Shown here one piece after another: positions 28,801-37,826 of a stretch of 64,000 nucleotides of DNA. The notes under the pieces are model-generated. The model saw only the letters and a list, made by a program, of their open reading frames with translations. It made no database searches and had not been told where the DNA came from. The translations under genes were made by a program, and so were the position numbers. Position 1 is the stretch's first letter; every line of letters starts with the position of its first letter. The DNA is from Hyphomicrobiales bacterium (GTDB lineage Bacteria > Pseudomonadota > Alphaproteobacteria > Rhizobiales > Methylopilaceae), in contig JALHQA010000007.1 of the NCBI GenBank assembly GCA_022842205.1, forward strand, positions 1 to 64,000, given 5' to 3'.

Positions 28801-29154
28801 ATGTTCCGTATCCTAATGACGATACCCGCGCTTGCAGGCTTCTGCATGCCGCTCGCCGCGGCCGAGCTTGTCGCCCCGGCGACGCTGGGCGCGAGCTTTT
28901 TCGACTCAAAGCCGATCACGACGACGGATGCCAGGGGGCGCGCGTCCCGGCTGGTCTTCGCGCCCGAAGGAACGCTGACGCGCACCAGCGCGTCCGGCCG
29001 GGCCTCCGAGGGCAAATGGCGGCTTTCGGAAGACGGGTTCTGCATGCAGGTCGGCAAGGCCAAGACCGAAAGCTGCTACATCGTGCTGAAGCGCGACGAC
29101 GGCACGATCTCGGCCCTGCGCCGGTCCGGCCAGCCCTTCACATGGCAGAAGTAG
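28801..29154 (+). CDS. Small secreted protein, function unknown
   Basis: Signal peptide MFRILMTIPALAGFCMPLAAAE; RASEGKWRLSEDGFCMQV...SCYIVLK layout. Confidence 0.7.
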   Translation: MFRILMTIPALAGFCMPLAAAELVAPATLGASFFDSKPITTTDARGRASRLVFAPEGTLTRTSASGRASEGKWRLSEDGFCMQVGKAKTESCYIVLKRDDGTISALRRSGQPFTWQK

Positions 29155-29940
29155 TTACGGACCGCCCTGGAAGCCGCTGAGCGGGTTGGCGCGGTCGAAG
29201 GCATAGGTCAGCGTCTCGAAGCGCATGGAGCGGGCGTCGATCATCAGAAGACGCCCGACCAGCCCTTCGCCGAACGGCGCGATCTCGCGGATGGCCTCGA
29301 GCGCCATCAGCGAGCCGACGACACCGGCGAGCGCGCCGAGCACGCCGGCCTGCTCGCAGGTCGGGATCGTGCCGTCCGGAGGCGGCTCGGGGAACAGGCA
29401 TCTGTAGGTCGGATTCGGCACGCCCTCCACCTTGCTGTCCTCGTATGGACGCAAGGTCGTGATGGCGCCGTCCATCGTGCCGAGCCAGCCCATCACGAGC
29501 GGTCTTTTCGCGCGGAACGCGGCGTCGGACACGAGATAGCGGGTCGAGAAATTGTCGGAGCCGTCGAGAACGATGTCGTAGCCTGCGATCAATCCTTCGG
29601 CGTTTTCATGGGTCATTCGCGCGTTGTGCGTTTCGACGGCAATATGCGGGTTGACCGCCCGCACCGCATCCGCCGCGCTGTCGACCTTCAGGCGGCCGAT
29701 ATCTCCGGTGCCGTGCAGAACCTGGCGCTGCAGGTTCGACAGCGACACCGTGTCGTTGTCGATGACACCGAGCGTACCGACACCGGCGGCGGCCAGATAA
29801 AGCAGGATCGGGCTGCCGAGACCGCCGGCGCCGATGACCAGCGCCCGCGCGGCCTTCAGCTTCTGCTGGCCCGGCCCGCCGATTTCGCGCAACACGATAT
29901 GGCGGGCGTAGCGTTCCAGTTCGTCCGGAGACAGCGTCAC
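29155..29940 (-). CDS. moeB: HesA/MoeB/ThiF family adenylyltransferase
   Basis: RYARHIVLREIGGPGQQKLKAARALVIGAGGLGSPILLYLAAAGVGTLGVIDNDTVSLSNLQRQVLH. Confidence 0.93.
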   Translation of the reverse strand: MTLSPDELERYARHIVLREIGGPGQQKLKAARALVIGAGGLGSPILLYLAAAGVGTLGVIDNDTVSLSNLQRQVLHGTGDIGRLKVDSAADAVRAVNPHIAVETHNARMTHENAEGLIAGYDIVLDGSDNFSTRYLVSDAAFRAKRPLVMGWLGTMDGAITTLRPYEDSKVEGVPNPTYRCLFPEPPPDGTIPTCEQAGVLGALAGVVGSLMALEAIREIAPFGEGLVGRLLMIDARSMRFETLTYAFDRANPLSGFQGGP

Positions 29941-30548
29941 GCCGCTTCTCCTTCCGGCGGAACCGCGGCCCAGAGGAGGGCGTCCTCCAGCCGGTCATGG
30001 CCCCAGAACATCTCGCCGTCCTCGGCGATGAAGGTCGGCGCGCCGAAAATGCCAAGCGAGGCCGCGCGCTCCACCTGCCCGCGCAGAGCGAGCTTGTTGT
30101 CCTCGGCCTGCGCCCGCTCGACGAGCGCGTCGGCATCGTGGCCGAGCGCGGTCAGAATTTCCCGGATCGGCGCGTCGTCCGAAATCACGCCGCCTTCGCC
30201 GAATTCGAAGGCAAGCACCGCGCGGGTGAAATCAGGCACCGATGTGGGGTCCAGCACCAGCGCCACGCGCGCGGCGAGCAGCCCGTTCTGGGGAAATTCC
30301 GGCGGCTGCTTGAAAGGAAGGGCGAATTTCACGCACAGGCGCTCGAGGTCGCGCCACATATAGGCGCCCTTCACCGGGTTGGCCTTGTAGGGCGAGGTGG
30401 TGAGGCCCGTTTTGGCGAAGATCGGGCCGAGCAGCAGCGGCTTCCAGACAAGCTCCACCCCCGCCGCCTCGGCCAGCGGCCCGGCCCGCATCACGGCGGG
30501 ATAGGAATAGGTGGAGCCGTAGTCGTACCAGAAATCGAGACGGGGCAT
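29937..30548 (-). CDS. 2-hydroxychromene-2-carboxylate isomerase/DsbA-family protein
   Basis: LDFWYDYGSTYSYPAVMRAGPLAEAAGVELVWKPLLLGPIF; C-terminal GIFGAPTFIAEDGEMFWGHDRL. Confidence 0.92.
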   Translation of the reverse strand: MPRLDFWYDYGSTYSYPAVMRAGPLAEAAGVELVWKPLLLGPIFAKTGLTTSPYKANPVKGAYMWRDLERLCVKFALPFKQPPEFPQNGLLAARVALVLDPTSVPDFTRAVLAFEFGEGGVISDDAPIREILTALGHDADALVERAQAEDNKLALRGQVERAASLGIFGAPTFIAEDGEMFWGHDRLEDALLWAAVPPEGEAA

Positions 30549-30649
30549 CGTGTCCTGCGGGCCTACTGGCGCATTGGCGGTTTTTGGCCTAAAGGCCGGG
30601 GCCATACGCTGTCGCGTATATCTAAGCTGCCCTCGCACGGATTTTGAGT

Positions 30650-31882
30650 ATGAACAAGAAGACCCCGAAAAAGGTCGTCCTCGCCTATTCGGGCGGTCTC
30701 GACACCTCCGTCATCCTGAAATGGCTGCAGACGGAATATGGTTGCGAGGTCGTCACCTTCACCGCCGATCTCGGCCAGGGCGAGGAGCTCGGCCCGGCGC
30801 GCCAGAAGGCGGAGCTGCTCGGCATCAAGCCGGAAAACATCTTCATCGAGGATCTGCGCGAGGAGTTCGTGCGGGATTTCGTCTTCCCGATGTTCCGCGC
30901 CAACGCGCTCTATGAGGGCCAGTACCTGCTCGGCACGTCCATCGCCCGGCCGCTGATCTCGAAATGGCAGATCGAGATTGCCCGCCGCACCGGCGCCGAC
31001 GCGGTTGCTCACGGCGCGACCGGCAAGGGCAACGACCAGGTGCGTTTCGAGCTCGCCTATTACGCGCTCGAGCCCGAGATCACCATCATCGCCCCGTGGC
31101 GCGAATGGGATCTCACCTCGCGCACGCGCCTGCTCGAATTCGCCGAGGCGCACCAGATTCCGATCGCCAAGGACAAGCGCGGCGAGGCGCCGTTCTCGGT
31201 CGACGCCAATCTTCTGCACTCCTCCTCCGAAGGCAAGGTGCTGGAAGACCCGGACGATGCCGCGCCGGACATCGTCTATCAGCGCACGATCGCGCCGGAA
31301 GACGCGCCCGACAGGGCAACTGTCATTACCATCGATTTCGAGAAGGGCGACCCGGTCGCGGTCGACGGCGTGAAGCTGTCGCCGGCCGCGTTGCTGACGA
31401 AGCTCAACGAGCTTGGCAAGGCGAACGGCATCGGCCGGCTCGATCTCGTCGAGAACCGGTTCGTCGGCATGAAGTCGCGCGGCATTTACGAGACGCCCGG
31501 CGGCACGATCCTGCACAAGGCCCATCGCGGCATCGAGAGCATCACGCTCGACCGCGAGGCGCTGCATCTCAAGGAGCAGCTGATGCCGAAATATGCCGAG
31601 CTGGTCTATTACGGCTTCTGGTTCGCGCCGGAGCGCGAAATGCTGCAGGCGCTGATCGACAAGAGCCAGGACCTCGTCACCGGTCAGGTCAAGGTCAAGC
31701 TCTACAAGGGCAACGCCGATGTCGTCGGCCGCTCCTCGCCCTATTCGCTGTACGACAAGGAACTCGTCACCTTCGAGGAAGGCGCGGTCGCCTACGACCA
31801 CCGCGACGCGGAGGGCTTCATCAAGCTCAACGCGCTTCGCCTGCGCACGCTCGCCGCGCGCAGGAAGAAGACGGGCCTCTAG
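30650..31882 (+). CDS. argG: Argininosuccinate synthase
   Basis: [41 protein letters not shown]. Confidence 0.98.
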   Translation: MNKKTPKKVVLAYSGGLDTSVILKWLQTEYGCEVVTFTADLGQGEELGPARQKAELLGIKPENIFIEDLREEFVRDFVFPMFRANALYEGQYLLGTSIARPLISKWQIEIARRTGADAVAHGATGKGNDQVRFELAYYALEPEITIIAPWREWDLTSRTRLLEFAEAHQIPIAKDKRGEAPFSVDANLLHSSSEGKVLEDPDDAAPDIVYQRTIAPEDAPDRATVITIDFEKGDPVAVDGVKLSPAALLTKLNELGKANGIGRLDLVENRFVGMKSRGIYETPGGTILHKAHRGIESITLDREALHLKEQLMPKYAELVYYGFWFAPEREMLQALIDKSQDLVTGQVKVKLYKGNADVVGRSSPYSLYDKELVTFEEGAVAYDHRDAEGFIKLNALRLRTLAARRKKTGL

Positions 31883-31920
31883 TCAAATCCCTGCCGCAAA
31901 GCACTGCGACTTTTCCGGTC

Positions 31921-32196
31921 ATGACGAGCAGAATCCTGAACGGAAGAGCCGCACTTTGGGGCGCAGCAGGCTGTTTGCTGCTGCTCCCGCTCGTGGCGAT
32001 GCAGTTCACCGATGAAGTCGCGTGGGACGGCGCCGACTTCCTGGTCTTTGGCGCGATGCTGGTCGCCGCCTGCGGCGCGTATGAACTCGCTGCGCGCCTG
32101 ACGCGGCAAACGGCGTATCGGGCTGCGGCCGCGGCTGCCATCACAGCACTCTTCATTCTGATCTGGCTCGAACTCGCGGTCGGGCTGTTCGACTGA
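31921..32196 (+). CDS. Small membrane protein (three hydrophobic segments), function unknown
   Basis: MTSRILNGRAALWGAAGCLLLLPLVAMQFTDEVAWDGADFLVFGAMLVAACGAYELAARL...; start inferred. Confidence 0.65.
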   Translation: MTSRILNGRAALWGAAGCLLLLPLVAMQFTDEVAWDGADFLVFGAMLVAACGAYELAARLTRQTAYRAAAAAAITALFILIWLELAVGLFD

Positions 32197-32295
32197 GCCG
32201 CGATCCTTAACACCCCTTAAACCCCGAGCCGCGAAACTGCCGCTGAGGCCGCGCATGCCGCGCGGCGTCAGGCATGCGCCGAGGAACGACGGACG

Positions 32296-34575
32296 ATGTT
32301 CGGTTTCGGCGGGAAGACGCGCAAGAAAAAGCGCGAACCCCGGTTCGATTCGCATCCCGAGGAATTGCTGGACCTCCGCCTCGGACCGGGGGACCGGGCG
32401 CACACCTATGGTCTCGGCCGCCGGGCGCGCACCGCCGATCTCGAGGAAGTCGAGATCGACGACGAGGAGGAGGAAGAGCCGTCACCGAAGCGCGGGGCCG
32501 GACGAAATTCCAGGCGCGCCGCGCCGGAGCCTGACGACGACGAAGAGGAAGAAGAGGAGGAGGACATGGAAGAGGAAGAAGCGCCTCCTCCGCGCCGCCG
32601 TGCGCGGGCCTCCTCTTCGCGCGCGAAAAAGAAACCGGCGAAGAAGCGCCGCAACGATCCCGTCGGCTTTTTCGCGCTCGGCCGGATGATCCGCTTCGGC
32701 GCGCACGCCGCTTTGTGGGGCGGTCTCGCGGTCATCGCGTTCGTCGCTTTCGAGGCGACACGGCTGCCGCCGATGAGCGCGCTCGAAATTCCGCCGCGCC
32801 CGCCGAGCGTCACTCTGGTCGGCGTCGACGGCACGCGCTTTGCGACGCGCGGTGACGGCGCGGGCGCGAAAGTCGAGCTACGCCATCTGCCGGATTACGT
32901 GCCGCAGGCCTTCATCGCCATCGAGGACCAGCGCTTCCGCTCGCATTTCGGCATCGATCCCATCGGCCTCCTGCGCGCGGTGTACGAGAACACCACCGCC
33001 GGCCAGGTCGTGCAGGGCGGCTCGACCATCACGCAGCAGCTTGCGAAGAATCTGTTTCTCACGCCGGAGCGCTCGCTCGAGCGCAAGGTGCAGGAAGCGA
33101 TCCTCGCGCTGTGGCTCGAATGGAAATTCACCAAGGACGAGATTCTCGAACTCTATCTGAACCGCGTCTATTTCGGCTCCGGCGCCTATGGCATCCAGGC
33201 CGCGAGCGAGCGCTATTTCGAAAAGCCCGCGAGCTACATGACGCTTGGCGAAGCCGCCATTCTCGCCGGTCTCGTCAAGGCGCCGTCGCGCCTGTCGCCC
33301 TCGCGCGATCCTGCCGCCGCGGAGGCGCGCGCGCAGATCGTGCTCGCCGCGATGGCCGAACAGGGCTTCATCAAGGACAAGGAGGCGGCGCGCGCGATGA
33401 GCGTTCCGGCCGCCATCGCCGCGCCGCGTATGGACGGTTCCGCCGGCTATGTCGCCGACTGGGTCATCGACCAGCTGCCCGAACTCGTCGGCAAGCTCGA
33501 CCGCGATGTCATCGTCGACACCACGATCGATCCGATCCTGCAAGCCGAGGCCGAACAGGCGCTCGTCTCCGAGCTCAATGCCGGCGGCGGCAAATACGGC
33601 GTCAACCAGGGTGCGGTCGTCTCGCTCGATCCCGGCGGCGGCGTGAAGGCGCTTGTCGGCGGGCGCTCCTACGCCAGGAGCCAGTTCAACCGCGCGGTCG
33701 CGGCGAAACGCCAGCCCGGCTCGGCGTTCAAGCCGTTCGTCTATCTCACCGCCGTCGAAATGGGCCTGACGCCCGACAGCCTCGTGCAGGACGCGCCGTT
33801 GAAACTGAAAGGCTGGTCGCCGGAAAATTTCGACAAGAAATATCTCGGCACCGTCACGCTGTCGGAAGCCTTGGCGCGATCGATCAATTCCGTCGCCGTG
33901 CGGCTGACCATGGATGTCGGTCCCGCCAATGTCATCAAGACCGCGCACCGCATGGGCATCTCGTCGCCGCTGAAGGACAATGCCTCGATCGCGCTCGGCA
34001 CGTCGGAAGTGACACCGCTCGAACTTGCCGCCGCCTACACGCCGTTTGCGAACGGCGGCACCGCCGTCGTGCCCTATGTCGTGCGCCGCGTGCGCGTCGC
34101 GGAAACGGGAGAGGTTCTTTACGAGCGTCATGGTTCCGGGCTCGGCCGCATCGCCGATCCGCGCCACCTCGGCATGATGAACCAGATGATGTCGGAGACG
34201 CTGCGCATCGGAACCGCGCAACGCGCCGACCTTCCCGGCTGGCCCGCCGCCGGCAAGACCGGCACCAGCCAGGATTATCGCGATGCCTGGTTCGTCGGCT
34301 ACACCGCCAATCTCGTCACCGCGGTCTGGCTCGGCAATGACGACAATTCGCCGACCAAGCGCGCGTCGGGTTCGGGCCTGCCGGTGCAGGTGTGGAGCCG
34401 CTACATGACGGCGGCGCATCGCGGCGTTCCGGTCGCGGGACTGCCGGGCCTGTTCGGAGGACAGGATGTCGCCGGCCGTTCGCAAAATGAAATGTGGGCC
34501 GGCGCACGCGCGCATGAACTGCCGCAGCCGATCCGCGCGCCGCTCGATTTCCTGAAGAAGCTGTTTGGCGGGTAG
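32296..34575 (+). CDS. PBP1A-family bifunctional penicillin-binding protein with charged cytoplasmic N-terminus
   Basis: GT51 motif FIAIEDQRFRSHFGIDPIGLLRA...GGSTITQQLAKNLFL; transpeptidase KRQPGSAFKPF, KTGTSQDYRDAWFVGYT. Confidence 0.96.
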   Translation: MFGFGGKTRKKKREPRFDSHPEELLDLRLGPGDRAHTYGLGRRARTADLEEVEIDDEEEEEPSPKRGAGRNSRRAAPEPDDDEEEEEEEDMEEEEAPPPRRRARASSSRAKKKPAKKRRNDPVGFFALGRMIRFGAHAALWGGLAVIAFVAFEATRLPPMSALEIPPRPPSVTLVGVDGTRFATRGDGAGAKVELRHLPDYVPQAFIAIEDQRFRSHFGIDPIGLLRAVYENTTAGQVVQGGSTITQQLAKNLFLTPERSLERKVQEAILALWLEWKFTKDEILELYLNRVYFGSGAYGIQAASERYFEKPASYMTLGEAAILAGLVKAPSRLSPSRDPAAAEARAQIVLAAMAEQGFIKDKEAARAMSVPAAIAAPRMDGSAGYVADWVIDQLPELVGKLDRDVIVDTTIDPILQAEAEQALVSELNAGGGKYGVNQGAVVSLDPGGGVKALVGGRSYARSQFNRAVAAKRQPGSAFKPFVYLTAVEMGLTPDSLVQDAPLKLKGWSPENFDKKYLGTVTLSEALARSINSVAVRLTMDVGPANVIKTAHRMGISSPLKDNASIALGTSEVTPLELAAAYTPFANGGTAVVPYVVRRVRVAETGEVLYERHGSGLGRIADPRHLGMMNQMMSETLRIGTAQRADLPGWPAAGKTGTSQDYRDAWFVGYTANLVTAVWLGNDDNSPTKRASGSGLPVQVWSRYMTAAHRGVPVAGLPGLFGGQDVAGRSQNEMWAGARAHELPQPIRAPLDFLKKLFGG

Positions 34576-34578
34576 AAC

Positions 34579-34628
34579 GTCATTCCGGACGCAAACAGCG
34601 CGACTCGCTACGCGATTTCCGGGATGAC
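34579..34628. repeat. Inverted repeat between convergent genes
   Basis: GTCATTCCGG (34579-34588) / CCGGGATGAC (34619-34628), one G-T mismatch. Confidence 0.6.
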
Positions 34629-34630
34629 GA

Positions 34631-35407
34631 TCAACGCCTGCGGCGCGTGCGCTTCGGCATGTTGATGCCGTAGCGGTGCAGGTCGGAGCCTTGCGTTTTC
34701 AGCCAGGCTTCAGCCTCGTCGGTGTCCGGGAACAGCCGGTAGACGATGTTCCAGAACCGGTCGCCGTGATTCATTTCGCGACGATGCGCGACTTCATGCG
34801 CGCAGAGATAATCGAGCACGAAAGTCGGCGCGAGAATAAGGCGCCACGAAAAGGCGAGGTCGCCCTTCACCGAGCACGAGCCCCAGCGCGAGATCGTGTC
34901 CTTCACGCTGATGCGCCCGACAGCAACGCGCAGACGCCGCGCATGCCGCTCGACCGTCGGCTCGATGTCCTTGCGTGCTTCGCGCTTCAGGAAATCCAGA
35001 ACGCGGCGCGAGAAATGTTCTTCCGGTCCGTAGACGCCGATCACGCGCACGCGGCCCGGTTCCTGCGGCTCGATGCGCGTGACGCCGCGCACGCCGCGCC
35101 AGACGAGACGATGCGGCACGCCGCGCAGCGGAATGATCTTGCCGCGCGCGAACGGCACCGCTTCCGGCACGGTCTGCAGCCGATCGGCGATCCAGTCGAC
35201 CTGACGCAGCGCGAAGCTGCGGCCGTGCACGAGCGGCACGCGCTTCGGCAGCGTGAGCACGACCTGGCCCGTGGGATTCTTCACGCGCAGCGTTATCCTG
35301 CGCGCAGCCGCGTTGCGGCGCACGGCGATTTCGATCGGCCGACCGCGCACGATCATGTCGAACGTCGCGGGCTCACCGGCCTTCTGGGAAAATAATCTGC
35401 TCAGCAC
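34631..35407 (-). CDS. SprT/YgjP-like (DUF45) metallopeptidase
   Basis: RWGSCSVKGDLAFSWRLILAPTFVLDYLCAHEVAHRREMNHGDRFWNIV; start uncertain. Confidence 0.9.
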   Translation of the reverse strand: MLSRLFSQKAGEPATFDMIVRGRPIEIAVRRNAAARRITLRVKNPTGQVVLTLPKRVPLVHGRSFALRQVDWIADRLQTVPEAVPFARGKIIPLRGVPHRLVWRGVRGVTRIEPQEPGRVRVIGVYGPEEHFSRRVLDFLKREARKDIEPTVERHARRLRVAVGRISVKDTISRWGSCSVKGDLAFSWRLILAPTFVLDYLCAHEVAHRREMNHGDRFWNIVYRLFPDTDEAEAWLKTQGSDLHRYGINMPKRTRRRR

Positions 35408-35459
35408 GGGACAAAGATAGCAGAACCGCGGCCCTTTTCGAGAGGTTTTAAACGTTCTT

Positions 35460-36239
35460 TTAATGGGCCGGGTTGAGGACGGCGGATTCAACCACCTTTA
35501 CGAGCATTTCGAGATCCTCGGGCCGTGACAGGCGGTGATCGCCGTCCTTGATGAGCGTCATGGTGACGTCATCCTCGGCCAGATGCTCGACGAGCCGCAT
35601 CGCATGCGCCCATGGCACATCAGGGTCTTGCATTCCCTGAAGAATCCGCACCGGAGCGCCGGTGCTGAAAGAGGCATCGAGGATGATATGGCGCCGCCCG
35701 TCCTCAATCAGGGCACGGGTGATCGGGGTCGGCTCCTCGGAATATTCCGACGGGTGGCGGTACACTCCCTCGTTGAGGATGGCGGCCCTGACATGCTCCG
35801 GGAAGCCATTCCACATTAAATCTTCTGTAAAATCGGCCGCCGGCGCGATCAGAACGAGGCTCGAGAGCTTTTTTCCCTCGGCCTTGAGCGCCCGCGCCGC
35901 GAGGAGCGCAAGCCAGCCGCCCATGCTGGAGCCGACGAGGATCGGCGCTTCGCCGCCCGCTTCACGGATCACGGCCAGCGCATCCTCCAGCCAGTCGGAG
36001 ATCGTGCCATCCTCGAACGCGCCCCCGGACTCGCCATGGCCCGAATAGTCGAACCGCACCATGGCCTGGCCGGTCCGCGCCGCCCAGTCGGCCAGGACGC
36101 TCGCCTTGGTCGAGAGCATGTCCGAGCGGAAGCCTCCGAGCCAGATCACGGCCGGCCCTTTTCCGGGCGTGCGGCGCAGAGCGATCCTGCGGCCCGCCAC
36201 ATTGATATGTTCCAGTTGCTCCATGGCCTGCAAATGCAT
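35460..36239 (-). CDS. Alpha/beta hydrolase
   Basis: VIWLGGFRSDMLSTKASVL...RFDYSGHGESGG...LVGSSMGGWLALLAA nucleophile elbow. Confidence 0.93.
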   Translation of the reverse strand: MHLQAMEQLEHINVAGRRIALRRTPGKGPAVIWLGGFRSDMLSTKASVLADWAARTGQAMVRFDYSGHGESGGAFEDGTISDWLEDALAVIREAGGEAPILVGSSMGGWLALLAARALKAEGKKLSSLVLIAPAADFTEDLMWNGFPEHVRAAILNEGVYRHPSEYSEEPTPITRALIEDGRRHIILDASFSTGAPVRILQGMQDPDVPWAHAMRLVEHLAEDDVTMTLIKDGDHRLSRPEDLEMLVKVVESAVLNPAH

Positions 36240-36378
36240 GACGCGATGTCATATGTAAACCGCACGCGCCGCTGCCGGTTCGTGTTGACTTCCCGCGGAA
36301 ATATCCCATCCTCCGCCACGCGCGGACCGCACGCGTGACAGCGGCCGCGCATATCGCAATGTTTAAGGAGAATGCCCC

Positions 36379-36918
36379 ATTCGCCGTCCGATGAGATCAA
36401 TGGCGCCCGTCCAAAAGGATGGACCGCGCGTAAACCGTGAAATTCGGGTTCCGACCGTGCAGCTGATTGGCGCCGAAGGAGAAAACCTCGGCCCGACCGC
36501 AATAGATCAGGCGCTTGCGCTCGCCGAGGAGGCCGGGCTCGACCTGGTCGAGATCGCGCCGAACTCCGAGCCGCCGGTCTGCAAGATCCTCGACTACGGC
36601 AAATACAAGTTCGCGGCGCAGAAGAAGGCCGCCGAGGCGCGCAAGAACCAGAAGACCGTCGAGGTCAAGGAAATCAAGATGCGCCCGAACATCGACGACC
36701 ACGACTACGAGACGAAGATGAAGGCGATGCGCCGTTTCTTCGACGAGGGCGACAAGGTCAAGGTGACGCTGCGCTTCCGCGGCCGCGAAATGGCCCATCA
36801 GGATCTCGGCCTGAAGCTTTTGTGGCGCGTGCGCGACGAGGTCCAGGGCCTCGCCAAGGTCGAGAGCGATCCCTCGCTTGAAGGCCGCCAGATGGTGATG
36901 ATCCTCGCGCCGCGCTAA
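36379..36918 (+). CDS. infC: Translation initiation factor IF-3, apparently with AUU start
   Basis: [66 protein letters not shown]. In-frame ATT 36379 lies 8 nt after TAAGGAG and gives (M)RRPMRSMAP. Confidence 0.9.
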   Translation: MRRPMRSMAPVQKDGPRVNREIRVPTVQLIGAEGENLGPTAIDQALALAEEAGLDLVEIAPNSEPPVCKILDYGKYKFAAQKKAAEARKNQKTVEVKEIKMRPNIDDHDYETKMKAMRRFFDEGDKVKVTLRFRGREMAHQDLGLKLLWRVRDEVQGLAKVESDPSLEGRQMVMILAPR

Positions 36919-36936
36919 CCACCCGCCACATATGAC

Positions 36937-36964
36937 AAAAAGCCCGCCAGACGGCGGGCTTTTC
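36937..36964 (+). terminator. Rho-independent terminator after infC
   Basis: AAAAAGCCCGCC-AGA-CGGCGGGCTTTTC. Confidence 0.85.
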
Positions 36965-37045
36965 TTATTCTCCGGCGGCCCCGGCCGGCGCAGTAGAACA
37001 CACCGCTTGTCTTCTCTGCGCGCTGCCGCTATGAACCCCGCTTCT

Positions 37046-37110
37046 CTCCCGCCCGGCCGTAAAAGGGCTGCCGTGGCGGGAGCTTTGCTTGGGCCGGCCT
37101 GATCCGGCCC
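37046..37110 (+). promoter_or_regulatory. Two consecutive stem-loops in the rpmI 5' leader (candidate r-protein autoregulatory leader)
   Basis: CTCCCGCC(37046-53)/GGCGGGAG(37075-82) with nested CGGC/GCCG; GGGCCGG(37091-97)/CCGGCCC(37104-110); no U-tract. Confidence 0.5.
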
Positions 37111-37131
37111 ATCCTCTTCAAGGAGAGCCAA

Positions 37132-37335
37132 ATGCCCAAAATGAAGACCAAGTCGGGGGCGAAGAAGCGTTTTCGCCTGACCGGCACCGGTAAGGTGAAG
37201 TCGGCCCAGGCCGGCAAGCGTCACGGCATGATCAAGCGCACGAAGAAGCAGATTTCCGATCTGCGCGGCACGACGGTTCTGTGTGAATCCGACGCCAATA
37301 TCGTTCGCCAGTTCCTTCCCTACGGCAGCCGCTAA
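37132..37335 (+). CDS. rpmI: 50S ribosomal protein L35
   Basis: [37 protein letters not shown]. Confidence 0.98.
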   Translation: MPKMKTKSGAKKRFRLTGTGKVKSAQAGKRHGMIKRTKKQISDLRGTTVLCESDANIVRQFLPYGSR

Positions 37336-37360
37336 GGCCTAACCGACAAGGAGACAGATC

Positions 37361-37717
37361 ATGTCCCGTGTAAAACGCGGCGTCACCTCGCACGCCAAGC
37401 ACAAGAAGACTCTCAAGGCCGCCAAGGGCTTTTACGGCCGCCGCAAGAACACGATCCGCGCCGCCAAGGCCGCGGTCGACCGTTCGATGCAGTACGCCTA
37501 CCGCGATCGCAAGAACAAGAAGCGCACGTTCCGCGCTCTCTGGATCCAGCGCATCAACGCCGCCGTCCGCGAGGGCGGGCTGACCTATTCCCGCTTCATC
37601 GCGGGTCTCGGCAAGGCGGGCGTGCAGGTTGATCGCAAGGTTCTTTCGGACCTCGCGGTGCGCGAACCGGCGGCTTTCCAGGCGCTCGTCGCGCAGGCCA
37701 AGGCCGCACTCGCCTGA
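37361..37717 (+). CDS. rplT: 50S ribosomal protein L20
   Basis: [55 protein letters not shown]. Confidence 0.99.
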   Translation: MSRVKRGVTSHAKHKKTLKAAKGFYGRRKNTIRAAKAAVDRSMQYAYRDRKNKKRTFRALWIQRINAAVREGGLTYSRFIAGLGKAGVQVDRKVLSDLAVREPAAFQALVAQAKAALA

Positions 37718-37724
37718 TCCTGTC

Positions 37725-37797
37725 ATGGCCGGGCCGGAAGAATTCCGGGCCCCGGCCATCCACGAGTTCCTTGTCAGGAACGTCAAAGTCGTGGATG
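37725..37797. repeat. Compound palindromic element between rplT and pheS
   Basis: ATGGCCGGG/CCCGGCCAT (37725-37733/37751-37759, nested CCGGAA/TTCCGG) abutting CATCCACG/CGTGGATG (37757-37764/37790-37797, nested GTTCCT/AGGAAC). Confidence 0.75.
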
Positions 37798-37826
37798 CAC
37801 GGGTTTGACGCCCCCGCGGAACTCTC

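Noticed and set aside
32208-32221. TTAACACCCCTTAA upstream of the PBP1A gene as a CtrA box
   Set aside because: The spacer is 6 nt, not 7, so it does not meet the full-site consensus; could still be two half-sites.
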